Below are positions 50,984 to 60,855 of a stretch of DNA of 64,000 nucleotides, in pieces (the first letter of the stretch is position 1; every line of letters starts with the position of its first letter). Below the pieces are notes generated by a model, which ran no database searches, was not told where the DNA came from, and was given only the letters and a program-made list of their open reading frames with translations. Made by a program: the position numbers and the translations under genes. Source of the stretch: Thermoanaerobacterium thermosulfurigenes (GTDB lineage: Bacteria > Bacillota > Thermoanaerobacteria > Thermoanaerobacterales > Thermoanaerobacteraceae); assembly GCF_051201035.1 (NCBI RefSeq), contig NZ_JBPODR010000001.1, positions 1-64,000 on the forward strand, written 5' to 3'.

Positions 50984-52090
50984 TCAACTCCTATCCATGT
51001 TTGCGTACCTTGATATATTCAATAATATGCCCATTGCAGCCATCATAAAGACTGTAGATGTCCCACCATAACTGATAAATGGCAAAGACACACCAGTAGC
51101 TGGCATTGATGAAGTTACAACTGCAACATTTATCAAAGTTTGAACGCCGATCACACCTACAATACCTGTAGCGATAAGGCATCCAAATACATCCGGAGCT
51201 TTTGCCGCAACTCTAAGGCCTCTTATTATAAGATACAGAAAAAGCAGCAGTATAGAAGCTGTTCCAATAAGGCCAAGCTCTTCACCGATTATTGAAAAAA
51301 TAAAGTCGTTTTGTGGCATTGGCAGATACATAAACTTCTGACGACTTCTGCCTAAACCGACTCCAAAAAGCCCACCTGAACCTAAAGCATACAACGACTG
51401 TACAATTTGATAGCCATGCCCTTTTATGTCCTGCCAAGGATTTAAAAAAGTAAACACCCTTTGCCTTATGTACTTTATGCTGGTCACAACGATAATAGCT
51501 GCAGAGCCACCAACTCCAAACAACGTCGCCATAAATGATAATTTTGCACCCGCCACAAATAAAATTATTATGGAAATGATAAATATTGTACCAGCAGTGC
51601 TGAAATTTGGCTGCTTCATAATGAGTAAAAAGAATATTCCGGCAATCAATAGTACAGGAAGGACTCCCTTTTTAAAGCTTTTTGCATAATTAGGGTTATT
51701 ATCAAAATATTTTGCAAAAAACAGTATTATGGCGTATTTAGCTATTTCTGACGGCTGCAGAGTGAATCCGCCTATTTCAATCCATCTGGTAGAATTGTAC
51801 CTTGTACTTCCTATTCCTGGAAGCAATACCACTATAAGTAAAATTATGGACAATATCAACAACCCATTTGACAGCTTCTTCAATTTATGATAATCAAAAT
51901 TCATCATAAATGTCATAGCAAAGAAGCCGATAATTGCCCACAAAAGCTGACGCTTCAAAAAATAGAATGAATCATGGTACTGGTAATACGCATTTGCAGA
52001 GCTTGCGCTAAATACCATCACAACACCTATGGACACAAGAACCAATACAGATATAAGTATATTGTAATCAACGGGATACTTTCGATTCAC
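50984..52090 (-). CDS. ftsW: Lipid II polymerase FtsW/SpoVE
   Basis: A 368-residue SEDS-family glycosyltransferase with ten membrane segments that polymerises lipid II during division. The SEDS signatures LQPSEIAKYA and the C-terminal LPFISYGGTS are intact. It is the only SEDS gene in the window; in clostridia the copy in this cluster may also do the SpoVE job in cortex synthesis, with the neighbouring SpoVD-type partner. GTG start with GAGGGGG upstream, six bases after murD. Confidence 0.95.
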   Translation of the reverse strand: MNRKYPVDYNILISVLVLVSIGVVMVFSASSANAYYQYHDSFYFLKRQLLWAIIGFFAMTFMMNFDYHKLKKLSNGLLILSIILLIVVLLPGIGSTRYNSTRWIEIGGFTLQPSEIAKYAIILFFAKYFDNNPNYAKSFKKGVLPVLLIAGIFFLLIMKQPNFSTAGTIFIISIIILFVAGAKLSFMATLFGVGGSAAIIVVTSIKYIRQRVFTFLNPWQDIKGHGYQIVQSLYALGSGGLFGVGLGRSRQKFMYLPMPQNDFIFSIIGEELGLIGTASILLLFLYLIIRGLRVAAKAPDVFGCLIATGIVGVIGVQTLINVAVVTSSMPATGVSLPFISYGGTSTVFMMAAMGILLNISRYANMDRS

Positions 52091-52095
52091 TGAGC

Positions 52096-53460
52096 CTACC
52101 CCCTCAAAGAATTTACTGCATCTTTAAAGAGTCTGCCTCTCTCTTCATAATTTCTAAACATATCCCAACTTGCACAAGCAGGCGATAAAAGCACATTGTC
52201 ACCAGGTTTAGCCGCATTATAAGCAGCATAAACAGCATCATCTATGCTTTCTACAAATATAACATCATCTTCTGAATACCCTTCTTTTATAGCAGATTTA
52301 TAGATTAAATCTTTTGTCTCGCCAAGCAGAATCAATTTTTTTACGCGACCTTTAAAAGAAGCAGTAAATTCATCAAAACTTACACCTTTGTCATATCCAC
52401 CGGCAATCAATATGATAGGGCCTTTCATGGCTTCAATAGCTTTTATTGCCGCATCTGGATTTGTACCTTTTGAGTCATTGTAATATTTGACTCCATTTAC
52501 GTTTCTTACAAATTCAATCCTATGCTCAACGCCTTTAAATGTCCTCAATGTTTCACTTATGACCTTAATATCAATTCCTGCCAAATAAGCCATTGTAGAT
52601 GCTACCATGGCATTTTCTACATTGTGATTTCCTGGAATATATATGTCTTCAATGTCTATTATCGTACTTTTTTCTCCATTTGCAGAGATTATGATTTTTC
52701 CATTTTCAAGATACGTACCGTACTCTAAAGCTCTATTTCTGCTAAATGGAAAAACATTGCACTTGGCTTTTTTAAATAAAGAAGAAATATTTTTATCATC
52801 ATAATTTAAGACAGTGAATTGATCAGCAGTTTGATTTTCAAAAATCCGCCCTTTGATTTCAATGTAGTTTTCCAATGTCTTGTGTCTATTCAAATGATCC
52901 GGGGTTATATTTATTATTGCGCTTATTACAGGTTTAAACTCCTTTATTGTTTCCAATTGAAAACTGCTTATTTCCGCTACAATGACATCCTCCGCATTAG
53001 CATTTATTGCTGCTTCAACAAGAGGATATCCTATGTTTCCTGCAACATATGTCTTTACACCTGACGCTTTAAATATTTCACCAAGCAGCGATGTTGTAGT
53101 AGTCTTTCCATTTGTACCAGTTATAGCGTATATAGGCGCTTTTGACAACCTATAAGCAAACTCCACCTCACCTATTACATCAATACCCTTTGATTTTGAC
53201 AATACGACTATATCAGAATCCATAGAAATCCCAGGACTGACGACAACCATTTCTGTGCCATTTAAAAGTTCGTCTGTAACTTTTTTAAAGCAAAATGTCA
53301 CACCTTTTTCTTTAAACTCTTTTAAATCATCACCAAACTTATCTTCATTTTCTGAATCAAACACAAATATTTTAGCATTTAACATCAATAAGACCTTACA
53401 CAGAGCTTTGCCACTTAACCCAAATCCTGCTACAACAACTTTTTTACCACAAAAGTCCAT
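52096..53460 (-). CDS. murD: UDP-N-acetylmuramoylalanine--D-glutamate ligase
   Basis: A 454-residue ATP-dependent Mur ligase adding D-Glu. The N-terminal UDP-binding motif is VAGFGLSGKAL, the P-loop is GTNGKTTTTSL (near residue 115), the central domain has HLNRHKTLENY and the C-terminal domain has AGGYDKGVSF. ATG 53460 has AGGAGG upstream. It lies between mraY and ftsW. Confidence 0.97.
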   Translation of the reverse strand: MDFCGKKVVVAGFGLSGKALCKVLLMLNAKIFVFDSENEDKFGDDLKEFKEKGVTFCFKKVTDELLNGTEMVVVSPGISMDSDIVVLSKSKGIDVIGEVEFAYRLSKAPIYAITGTNGKTTTTSLLGEIFKASGVKTYVAGNIGYPLVEAAINANAEDVIVAEISSFQLETIKEFKPVISAIINITPDHLNRHKTLENYIEIKGRIFENQTADQFTVLNYDDKNISSLFKKAKCNVFPFSRNRALEYGTYLENGKIIISANGEKSTIIDIEDIYIPGNHNVENAMVASTMAYLAGIDIKVISETLRTFKGVEHRIEFVRNVNGVKYYNDSKGTNPDAAIKAIEAMKGPIILIAGGYDKGVSFDEFTASFKGRVKKLILLGETKDLIYKSAIKEGYSEDDVIFVESIDDAVYAAYNAAKPGDNVLLSPACASWDMFRNYEERGRLFKDAVNSLRG

Positions 53461-53512
53461 TTTTTCCTCCTGAATCATAAAAAAATTTTTCATTCTGATT
53501 TTTAAGATATAT

Positions 53513-54463
53513 TTAACTTATTCCATAAAATGACACAAACACTGCTATCAAAGTTACCATCCAAAATAAAAACACGACTTTAGTCTCTGACCAACCAGAA
53601 AGCTCAAAATGATGATGGAGAGGGCTCATTTTAAATATCCTTTTACCTGTAAGTCTAAAGGATACAACCTGCATTATGACCGACAATGCTTCAGCGACAT
53701 AGACAATTCCCACCACTACTAAAATAACAGGCAATTTAGTCATTGTTGCCAAAGCCGCTACAGCTCCACCAATTGCAAGTGAACCTGTATCTCCCATAAA
53801 CACTTCAGCAGGGTATCTATTAAACTTCAAAAATCCAAGAAGTGCACCAGTAATTGCTGCACCAAACATAGTTAACGATGAATTGTTCATAAAAAAACCT
53901 ATTAAGGTAAAAAAAGCGGTAACCATAAAGGATACTCCTGATGCAAGCCCATCCAATCCATCCGTTAGATTAACACTATTTACAGTTCCAACAACTACAA
54001 ACATTATAAACGGTATGTAAAAGTAGCCTAAGTCAATTTCTCGCTTCAAAAATGGAACTATTACATCAGTGCCAACTATATTCTTCGAAAAATACGCAAA
54101 CAAAATAGCTAATGCAAATTGACCTAAAAGCTTTTGCCTGGCGGTAAGACCCAGCGATCTTTTATACCTCACTTTTATGTAGTCATCCAAAAAGCCGATT
54201 ATTCCATATCCTAATGTTATCGTGATTAACAAAGCCATGTATTTATCCCATTTTGAAAATACAATATCAGCAATGAGCAAAGAGATAATTATGATTATTC
54301 CACCCATTGTAGGTGTTCCAGCTTTTTTTAGATGCGTCTTAGGTCCATCGCTTCTTATACTTTGACCAAACTTTAATTTAGTTAGCCACGGAATAACAAT
54401 AGGACCTAATACGACACAAATTAAAAAGGAAACAATTGTAGCAAATATCATCTTTTGTATCAT
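53513..54463 (-). CDS. mraY: Phospho-MurNAc-pentapeptide transferase MraY
   Basis: A 316-residue membrane enzyme with about ten helices that makes lipid I. The catalytic Asp-rich motifs FLDDYIKV, NLTDGLDGLASG and the C-terminal HHHFELSGWSE block are intact. ATG 54463 overlaps the murF stop (ATGA), with GGAG upstream, indicating coupled translation. Membrane-inserted, cytosolic active site. Confidence 0.97.
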   Translation of the reverse strand: MIQKMIFATIVSFLICVVLGPIVIPWLTKLKFGQSIRSDGPKTHLKKAGTPTMGGIIIIISLLIADIVFSKWDKYMALLITITLGYGIIGFLDDYIKVRYKRSLGLTARQKLLGQFALAILFAYFSKNIVGTDVIVPFLKREIDLGYFYIPFIMFVVVGTVNSVNLTDGLDGLASGVSFMVTAFFTLIGFFMNNSSLTMFGAAITGALLGFLKFNRYPAEVFMGDTGSLAIGGAVAALATMTKLPVILVVVGIVYVAEALSVIMQVVSFRLTGKRIFKMSPLHHHFELSGWSETKVVFLFWMVTLIAVFVSFYGIS

Positions 54464-55848
54464 TTATAAGCACTCTCCTGCAAAAATTTCACGATTTCCT
54501 CCATCTTCATCCCTCTTGAACCTTTAACTAAAAATATGTCACTTTCTTTCATAATATTTTTTATGACATCAATGGCTTCTGCATTATTAGCACATCTAAA
54601 GACATTATCATTGTTCATTCCTTTTTCTATTGCCCCATCAGCTATTTTTAAAGCATAATCTCCAACTGTTATAAGTACATCAATGTCATTTTCCTTCACG
54701 TACTCGCCAACCTCTCGATGTGCAATGTCTTTATACTGTCCTAACTCTAACATATTGCCTAAAACAGCTACTTTTCTTCTCTCTGTATATCCACCTAAAA
54801 CTGACAAAGCAGCTTTCATAGATGAAGGATTTGCATTATACACATCGTTTATAATTTTAATACCTGCGACATCTATTATATTTAATCTCATAGCACTTGG
54901 TTGAAACTTAGCCAGTGCTTTCCTTATATCTTCTTTATTGACATCAAATTGGATTCCTATACAAATTGCCGCTAAAGAATTGTATATATTGTGTTTTCCA
55001 GGTACGTTTAATTCTACGTCTAATACATACCCATCTATCAAAACCTTGTATTTTGAAGATTCTTCATTTAATTCTATGTCAAAGGCCTTAATATCGCCAT
55101 TATTTATGCCGTATGTCACAAATTTAGGACCTTTTTTTTCAAGCATTTTTATTAACATATCATCATCTGCATTAATTACGACTGTATCGCCATTTTTAAA
55201 ATCTTCAATAAGTTCTGATTTTGCCTTTAATATATTTTTACGAGAACCTAATTTTTCAATGTGAGCAACTCCAATGTTTGTATATACCGCAACATTAGGA
55301 GATGCAATGTTTTTTAACCTTCTTATTTCGCCAAAACCGCTCATTCCCATTTCAACGACAGCCATATCATGATCATCATTAAGCGTAAATAAGGTAAGGG
55401 GCAAGCCGATCTCGTTGTTGAAATTTCCGATTGTCTTTAAGACATTGTACTTCATCGATAAAACATCGTAAATCATATCCTTAGTTGTAGTTTTTCCACT
55501 GCTGCCAGTTACAGCAATAAACGGAATATTGAATTTACTTCTATAATATTTAGCTATCCTGTGCAAAGCGTCTTTTGTATCTTCGACAAATATAATCGGT
55601 TTATTATCGTGCCTTATACAATTGGTAGACTCTGTAAGTGAGGCAGAACCTACATTTAAGGCATCATCTATGAATTTCTCTCCATTGAATCTTTCACCTT
55701 TTAAAGGTATAAACAAATCTCCAGGCTTAATTGTCCTCGAATCGGTACTTATACCGCTTACGCATATATTTATATTTCCAGATAGCAATTTCCCTTCTGT
55801 CGCATCTAATATCTCTTTAACTGTTAAAATCAACTTTTTCATCTCCAT
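54460..55848 (-). CDS. murF: UDP-MurNAc-tripeptide--D-Ala-D-Ala ligase
   Basis: A Mur ligase of up to 462 residues adding the D-Ala-D-Ala end. It has the N-terminal fold with STDSRTIKPGDLFIPLKG, the P-loop VTGSSGKTTTK (near residue 112), and the NDVYNANPSSMKAAL motif typical of MurF. The start is unsure: ATG 55848 has only a weak ribosome site, ATG 55842 follows GGAG too closely, while TTG 55833 has GGAG nine bases upstream and would give a 457-residue protein. In each case it overlaps the end of murE. Confidence 0.95.
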   Translation of the reverse strand: MEMKKLILTVKEILDATEGKLLSGNINICVSGISTDSRTIKPGDLFIPLKGERFNGEKFIDDALNVGSASLTESTNCIRHDNKPIIFVEDTKDALHRIAKYYRSKFNIPFIAVTGSSGKTTTKDMIYDVLSMKYNVLKTIGNFNNEIGLPLTLFTLNDDHDMAVVEMGMSGFGEIRRLKNIASPNVAVYTNIGVAHIEKLGSRKNILKAKSELIEDFKNGDTVVINADDDMLIKMLEKKGPKFVTYGINNGDIKAFDIELNEESSKYKVLIDGYVLDVELNVPGKHNIYNSLAAICIGIQFDVNKEDIRKALAKFQPSAMRLNIIDVAGIKIINDVYNANPSSMKAALSVLGGYTERRKVAVLGNMLELGQYKDIAHREVGEYVKENDIDVLITVGDYALKIADGAIEKGMNNDNVFRCANNAEAIDVIKNIMKESDIFLVKGSRGMKMEEIVKFLQESAYK

Positions 55849-57283
55849 TTAATATATCTCTTACTATGTCTCTTTCATCAAAATCTATGACTTTGTCTTT
55901 CAATACTTGATATGTTTCATGACCTTTACCAGCTAAAATTACGACGTCATTGTCCTTCGCTATAGATAGTGCGTACTTTATAGCTTCTTTCCTATCTTCT
56001 ATGATTGTGTAAGGACATTTTGTATTTTTAATGCCTTCTTCAATTTCTTGTATTATCTTAATAGGCTCCTCCGACCTTGGATTGTCCGAAGTTATAATTA
56101 CAAAATCAGCATATTTGCCAGCGACTTCCCCCATTTTAGGGCGTTTACCTTTATCTCTGTCACCTCCACAACCAAAAAGCAATATCTTTTTCCCAGTATT
56201 GTATTCACCAAATGCTTTCATCAAATTCTCAAGTCCGTCCGGAGTGTGGGCGTAGTCAATCACTACATTGTAAGGTACATCCAAATCAAGAACTTCAAAT
56301 CTGCCTTTTATCTTGACATCCTTAAGAGCCATTTTCACAGACTGAAGCGGTATACCCAATATAAATGCTACTGAAATAGCCGCCAGTGAATTGTAAACAC
56401 TAAATAGTCCCGGTATCTTTAAGGCTATTTCACTTTTTATATCTTCTATCTGAACGGTAAATTTCGCACCTTTAATATCGTTTTTGATATCTTTTGCCAT
56501 TATGTATGCATAGTCTTTTATACCATATGTTACAACTTTAGCATTAGAATTCTCTATCATATACGAAGAATAATCATCATCTATGTTTATCACGCAAGCT
56601 GTCTTTGCCATCCTAAAAAGTTTAGCCTTTGCATTAGCATATTCATCCATCGTCTTATGAAAATCTAAATGATCTTGGGTTAAATTCGTAAAAACAGCTA
56701 TGTCAAATTTGCATTCATCTACTCTGTTTAATGCCAATGAATGTGAAGAAACTTCCATCACTACGTATTTCACACCTTCATCAACCATGAGCCTAAGGTA
56801 TCGTTGAAGATCTAATGACTCTGGCGTAGTCCTCTCAGTTGGATAAACTTTATCGCCAATCATGTTGTGAATCGTTCCTATCAACCCGACTTTATTGTTC
56901 TGGCTTTCCAGTATGGACTTTATCATGTATGTGACAGAAGTTTTGCCGTTTGTTCCTGTCACGCCTATCATAAAAAGCTGCTTTGAAGGATCTCCATAAT
57001 AATTTGATGCGATTTTAGCCAATGACTTCCTGGCATTTTCTACTTTTATGACGGTGATGTCTTTATCTATGCTTACTTCACGTTCAACTACGATGGCAAC
57101 AGCTCCTCTTTCTACAGCATCATTTATGTAATCCGCGCCATCAAACTTAAATCCTTTGATTGCGACAAATAGCGAACCTTCTTTCGAATTTCTCGAATCA
57201 TAGCAAATGCCTTTTACATCAACATCGATGTTGCCTTTAACCGTTGTATAATTTACATCCTTTAATATATCCACAAGTCTCAT
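55817..57283 (-). CDS. murE: UDP-MurNAc-Ala-Glu--meso-diaminopimelate ligase
   Basis: A 488-residue Mur ligase adding the third stem-peptide residue. The P-loop is GVTGTNGKTSVTYM (near residue 107). The substrate-selecting motif DNPRSEEP (near 405) is the form tied to meso-diaminopimelate, so the wall should be of DAP type. AGGAGG precedes the ATG. A promoter-like element and long hairpin lie between it and spoVD, so it may start a transcript of its own. Confidence 0.97.
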   Translation of the reverse strand: MRLVDILKDVNYTTVKGNIDVDVKGICYDSRNSKEGSLFVAIKGFKFDGADYINDAVERGAVAIVVEREVSIDKDITVIKVENARKSLAKIASNYYGDPSKQLFMIGVTGTNGKTSVTYMIKSILESQNNKVGLIGTIHNMIGDKVYPTERTTPESLDLQRYLRLMVDEGVKYVVMEVSSHSLALNRVDECKFDIAVFTNLTQDHLDFHKTMDEYANAKAKLFRMAKTACVINIDDDYSSYMIENSNAKVVTYGIKDYAYIMAKDIKNDIKGAKFTVQIEDIKSEIALKIPGLFSVYNSLAAISVAFILGIPLQSVKMALKDVKIKGRFEVLDLDVPYNVVIDYAHTPDGLENLMKAFGEYNTGKKILLFGCGGDRDKGKRPKMGEVAGKYADFVIITSDNPRSEEPIKIIQEIEEGIKNTKCPYTIIEDRKEAIKYALSIAKDNDVVILAGKGHETYQVLKDKVIDFDERDIVRDILNGDEKVDFNS

Positions 57284-57300
57284 AATAGGCCTCCTAATTC

Positions 57301-57328
57301 ATTATATACATTTAATAGTATAGCACAA
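57301..57328 (-). promoter_or_regulatory. Possible internal promoter before murE
   Basis: On the minus strand -35 TTGTGC (57328-57323), 16-base spacer, -10 TATAAT (57306-57301), ending 18 bases before the murE ATG. The -35 falls within one arm of a long hairpin. The leader would be short but still holds AGGAGG. Confidence 0.4.
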
Positions 57329-57367
57329 TTATGCAGTTTGCATATATCAAAAACTGCATATTGTGCT
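57322..57367 (-). repeat. Long inverted repeat between spoVD and murE
   Basis: AGCACAATATGCAGTTT (57367-57351) pairs with AAACTGCATAATTGTGCT (57339-57322) with a single bulged base and an 11-base loop. No T-run follows, so it is not a standard terminator. It could slow or protect message ends between the penicillin-binding protein gene and the mur genes. Confidence 0.6.
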
Positions 57368-57371
57368 TGAA

Positions 57372-59447
57372 TTAATTTTCCAGTGGCCTAAAGTCGACTT
57401 CAACAGTTGTTCCTTTATCAACTTTTTCACCTTTTTCTGGCTTCTGGCTTACAGCAATACCAGAACCATTGATTTTTATTTTCAGCCCTAAAGAGCTTAA
57501 TATGTTACTCGCTTCTGTGATAGATTTTCCTTTTAGATCAGGAACATCAACCTTTCCGTTATTATTGTATTCATTTAAATACAAGACAATTTGCGAATCT
57601 TCTTCTACCATTGCCCCAGGTTTAGGCATTTGGTCTACAACTGTGTTTCCAGTTCCTTCGATGAAAAATTGCAGCTTATCTTTTAACAATGCATTTTGAG
57701 CCTCATTCAAGTTTAAATTCCTTACATCTGGAACTTTTACAAGAGGCTTCACTACAATGCCTTTTGGTTTTACATTTAAGTACGTCAAAGTATCATACAA
57801 TATACTTCTTACTACAGGTCCTGCTAACGCACTACCAAAGTGGGTTTCGGCATTAGGTTCATCAATCACCACAAGCGCTATCACCTTTGGATCTTCTGCA
57901 GGTGCAAATCCCACGTATGAAGCCACGTATTTTCCAGGTGTATATTTTTCTGTAGTGCCTGTTTTTCCTCCAACATCATACCCTTCTATGTAACCTGCCT
58001 TACCTGTGCCTTCGGATACTACACTTTCAAGTATCTGCCTCATTGTAGCTGATGTCTTTTCGGATATCACTTGCCTTATTACGGTTGGTTTGAATTCTTT
58101 TATAGGTTTCCCATCAGAATCGACTATCTCTTTGACTATATGAGGCTCCATCAATTTCCCACCATTTACTATCGCTGAAACCGCTCGTATCATTTGAAGC
58201 GGTGTAACCGCAATACCCTGTCCGAATGAATTTGTAGCAAGCTCTACAGGACCTACATCTTTTTCTTTCATTACAAGGCCAGGTGCTTCTCCAGGCAATG
58301 TTATGCCGGTGGTTTCTCCAAAGCCAAATTCATGAATGTACTTGTACAATTTGTCTACTCCAAGCCTTTGGGCAACTGTCGCAAAGACAACGTTGCAGGA
58401 ATTTTGGACTCCTTGTACAAATGTTTCGCTGTAATGTGTGGCCCAACAATTTATTCTCTGCCCTGCAACCATAATATATCCTGGATCATAAAATTGCTCG
58501 TTTAACCCAACAACACCTTCCTCCAATGCTGCTGACGCTGTAACCGTCTTGAAAACTGAGCCGGGTTCGTAAGCATCCGATATAGCCTTATCTCGCCAAT
58601 TTTTAAACCAATCGCTTTTGGAACCTGCAAATGGGTTGTTTGGATCGTAATCAGGTCTTGATGCCATGGCTAAAATATCACCTGTCTTAGGATCCATTAC
58701 GATTGCAACAGCACCTTTTGTCGGCTTAGTATGTGCATACGCATCATCAAGAGCTTTCTCAGCAAAATGCTGTATGTTTGAATCAATCGTCAAAACGACA
58801 TTGTAACCATCTATAGGTGGGATGTATTCTTCTTCACCATTCCCCATTTTCCTGCCCAATGCATCAACTGGCGACGAAATCCTTCCAGGTATTCCTCTTA
58901 AATAGCTGTCGTATACCGACTCGATTCCGTCCAGTCCTTGATTGTCTACACCTGTAAACCCAAGTATGTGGGAAGCTAAATTCTTCTCTGGATAATATCT
59001 TTTTGTATCTCCAGATATTACAATACAAGGTAGATTTAATTTTCTTATCTTGTTAGCCGTATCATCATCAATTCTCCTTGCAATCAATACCTCTTGTACA
59101 TTCTTGTTGTTTATCTTTTTAAGGATATCTTCTTTGTCGATTTTTAAAATCTCAGACAGCTTTGACGCAATTTCATCTTTTTGGCTGTCTTTCACTTCTT
59201 TCGGTATTATGCTAACTTTATTAGAACTTGCGCTTTCAGCAAGTGCCTTTCCATTTCTGTCTAATATCAAGCCGCGTTTTGGCGTAACTGCAACGTCTAA
59301 TGTCCACTGAGGTATGGCAAGCTTTTGAAATTCATCGCTTTTTACTATCTGTATCCAAAAAAGCCTAACAATGAGAACGCTAATAATAAGTATAGAAAAA
59401 AACAGCAAAAATAAAATTCTCTTTTTGGTAGAAATGCTTGGTGATAT
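57372..59447 (-). CDS. spoVD: SpoVD/FtsI-type class B penicillin-binding protein
   Basis: A 691-residue transpeptidase. It has a short basic cytosolic tail, one membrane helix (about 12-32), the PBP dimer domain with the RGLILDRNG motif, and a transpeptidase domain with the three active-site motifs SxxK (EPGSVFKT, near residue 295), SxN (QNSCNVVF) and KTG (VGGKTGTTE). Two PASTA domains (about 565-690) follow, as in SpoVD. The start is odd: GGAGGG at 59460-59455 stands seven bases before an in-frame ATA (59447-59445), a TAA stop lies right before it, and the next usual start is TTG 59408, which would lose the basic tail. I place the start at the ATA. It is the only such PBP here and may serve division, cortex, or both. 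Confidence 0.9.
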   Translation of the reverse strand: MSPSISTKKRILFLLFFSILIISVLIVRLFWIQIVKSDEFQKLAIPQWTLDVAVTPKRGLILDRNGKALAESASSNKVSIIPKEVKDSQKDEIASKLSEILKIDKEDILKKINNKNVQEVLIARRIDDDTANKIRKLNLPCIVISGDTKRYYPEKNLASHILGFTGVDNQGLDGIESVYDSYLRGIPGRISSPVDALGRKMGNGEEEYIPPIDGYNVVLTIDSNIQHFAEKALDDAYAHTKPTKGAVAIVMDPKTGDILAMASRPDYDPNNPFAGSKSDWFKNWRDKAISDAYEPGSVFKTVTASAALEEGVVGLNEQFYDPGYIMVAGQRINCWATHYSETFVQGVQNSCNVVFATVAQRLGVDKLYKYIHEFGFGETTGITLPGEAPGLVMKEKDVGPVELATNSFGQGIAVTPLQMIRAVSAIVNGGKLMEPHIVKEIVDSDGKPIKEFKPTVIRQVISEKTSATMRQILESVVSEGTGKAGYIEGYDVGGKTGTTEKYTPGKYVASYVGFAPAEDPKVIALVVIDEPNAETHFGSALAGPVVRSILYDTLTYLNVKPKGIVVKPLVKVPDVRNLNLNEAQNALLKDKLQFFIEGTGNTVVDQMPKPGAMVEEDSQIVLYLNEYNNNGKVDVPDLKGKSITEASNILSSLGLKIKINGSGIAVSQKPEKGEKVDKGTTVEVDFRPLEN

Positions 59448-59459
59448 TTAAAATCCCTC

Positions 59460-59891
59460 CTATCTCACCAGCAGTCCCAAAATCCTTCCCCAAAAAGTCT
59501 TATTTTTGTTTTCATCATCTGTTTTTTTCTCAGCGACTTGATTTTGTTTGCCAACACTCATGTAGACTATCTGCCCTTTATCAGGCTCTACCATTCCTAA
59601 CTGATTTTTCGCTATTTCTTCTATTCTCTGCAGATCGCTCATTGAAGCAATTTGGACTTCTAACTGCTGGTTTAACTTTTCTATTTCACTGGCTTTTGCC
59701 TCTACGCTGCTTAATGCAACAGATTTTTGATAGATCAACGCATACCTAAACAAAACGGTAAGGCTTAAAAATCCTACAAAAACTATTACTGCAAGGTTTT
59801 TAAGCTTCTTATTCTTTTTGGTTTTCTTTCCTTTATTTTCTTCATAATACGGCTTTAGATCATAATCGTAATTGTGCTTTTCTAATACCAA
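59460..59891 (-). CDS. ftsL: Cell division protein FtsL (septum formation initiator-like)
   Basis: A 143-residue single-pass membrane protein. A very basic cytosolic tail (KGKKTKKNKKLK) leads to a membrane helix (about 33-53), then an outside coiled coil (about 58-95) ending in the RIEEIAKNQLGMVEPDKGQI segment shared by FtsL and FtsB/DivIC families. It forms a complex with FtsQ and DivIC. TTG start with GGGGGAAG upstream. Position between rsmH and the PBP gene is the usual ftsL position. Confidence 0.9.
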   Translation of the reverse strand: MVLEKHNYDYDLKPYYEENKGKKTKKNKKLKNLAVIVFVGFLSLTVLFRYALIYQKSVALSSVEAKASEIEKLNQQLEVQIASMSDLQRIEEIAKNQLGMVEPDKGQIVYMSVGKQNQVAEKKTDDENKNKTFWGRILGLLVR

Positions 59892-59912
59892 TTTATTCTT
59901 CCCCCTTATACT

Positions 59913-60845
59913 TTAGAACAGCAACTTTTCTGCAACTCTTAGTTTTGCACTTCGAGATCTTGGGTTTACTTTTATTTCAACTTCACTTGGTACAATAGGT
60001 TTTTTAGTAATTATCTTTATTACTGGTTTTTTTCCACATGTACATGGCAAATTTTTAGGGCATGTACACGGATCTTCCAATTTCTTGTACGCATTTTTCA
60101 CAATACGATCTTCCAATGAATGGAATGTTATGATTGCTATTCTTCCTCCAGGATTCATTACATCTACAAAGTCAGCAATAGAATCTCCAAGCCCTTTTAG
60201 CTCTTCATTGACTTCAATCCTTATGGCCTGAAATGTTCTTTTGGCAGGATGTGGTCCTGTCCTCCTTTTTGATGCAGGTATAGCTTTTTTTATTATGTCT
60301 ACTAACTCAAATGTAGTTTTAATGGGTTTTCTCCTTCTCTCCTCAACGATAAACTTTGCAATTCGTTTAGCCCATAGTTCTTCACCGTAATCAGAAATTA
60401 CCTTTGCAATTTCATCTTCTGAATAATTGTTTACAACGTACTCTGCTGTAATGTCACTTTCTTTGTCCATCCTCATGTCAAGTGGGGCATCGTGCATGTA
60501 AGAAAATCCCCTTTGTGCCTCATCTAATTGATATGAAGATACGCCAAGGTCTAATAACGCCCCATCTATGCTCTCAATCCCACATTTTTTTAATATATCT
60601 TTTATATTTTTATAATTATCATGAATATACGTTGTATTATTGAAGTCTTTAAGCCTAATAGATGCAGCTTTTATGGCGTCCATGTCCCTGTCTATTGCGA
60701 TTAATTTTCCTTTATCAAGCCGTCTTAATATCTCATATGAGTGACCGCCACCGCCTAAAGTTCCATCTACATAAATACCATCAGGTTTAATTTCTAAATA
60801 TTCAATAGTCTCTTGCAACAACACACTTTCATGTTTGAAATCCAT
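59913..60845 (-). CDS. rsmH: 16S rRNA (cytosine-N4)-methyltransferase RsmH
   Basis: A 310-residue SAM-dependent enzyme methylating C1402 of 16S rRNA. The SAM-binding DGTLGGGGHS (near residue 28), the catalytic region DLGVSSYQLD, and the family-specific FQAIRIEVNEEL and NPGGRIAIITFHSLEDR segments are intact. ATG 60845 has AAGGTGAT upstream; a GTG nine bases before lies within that site. It starts 10 bases after mraZ. Confidence 0.97.
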   Translation of the reverse strand: MDFKHESVLLQETIEYLEIKPDGIYVDGTLGGGGHSYEILRRLDKGKLIAIDRDMDAIKAASIRLKDFNNTTYIHDNYKNIKDILKKCGIESIDGALLDLGVSSYQLDEAQRGFSYMHDAPLDMRMDKESDITAEYVVNNYSEDEIAKVISDYGEELWAKRIAKFIVEERRRKPIKTTFELVDIIKKAIPASKRRTGPHPAKRTFQAIRIEVNEELKGLGDSIADFVDVMNPGGRIAIITFHSLEDRIVKNAYKKLEDPCTCPKNLPCTCGKKPVIKIITKKPIVPSEVEIKVNPRSRSAKLRVAEKLLF

Positions 60846-60855
60846 AAAAATCACC

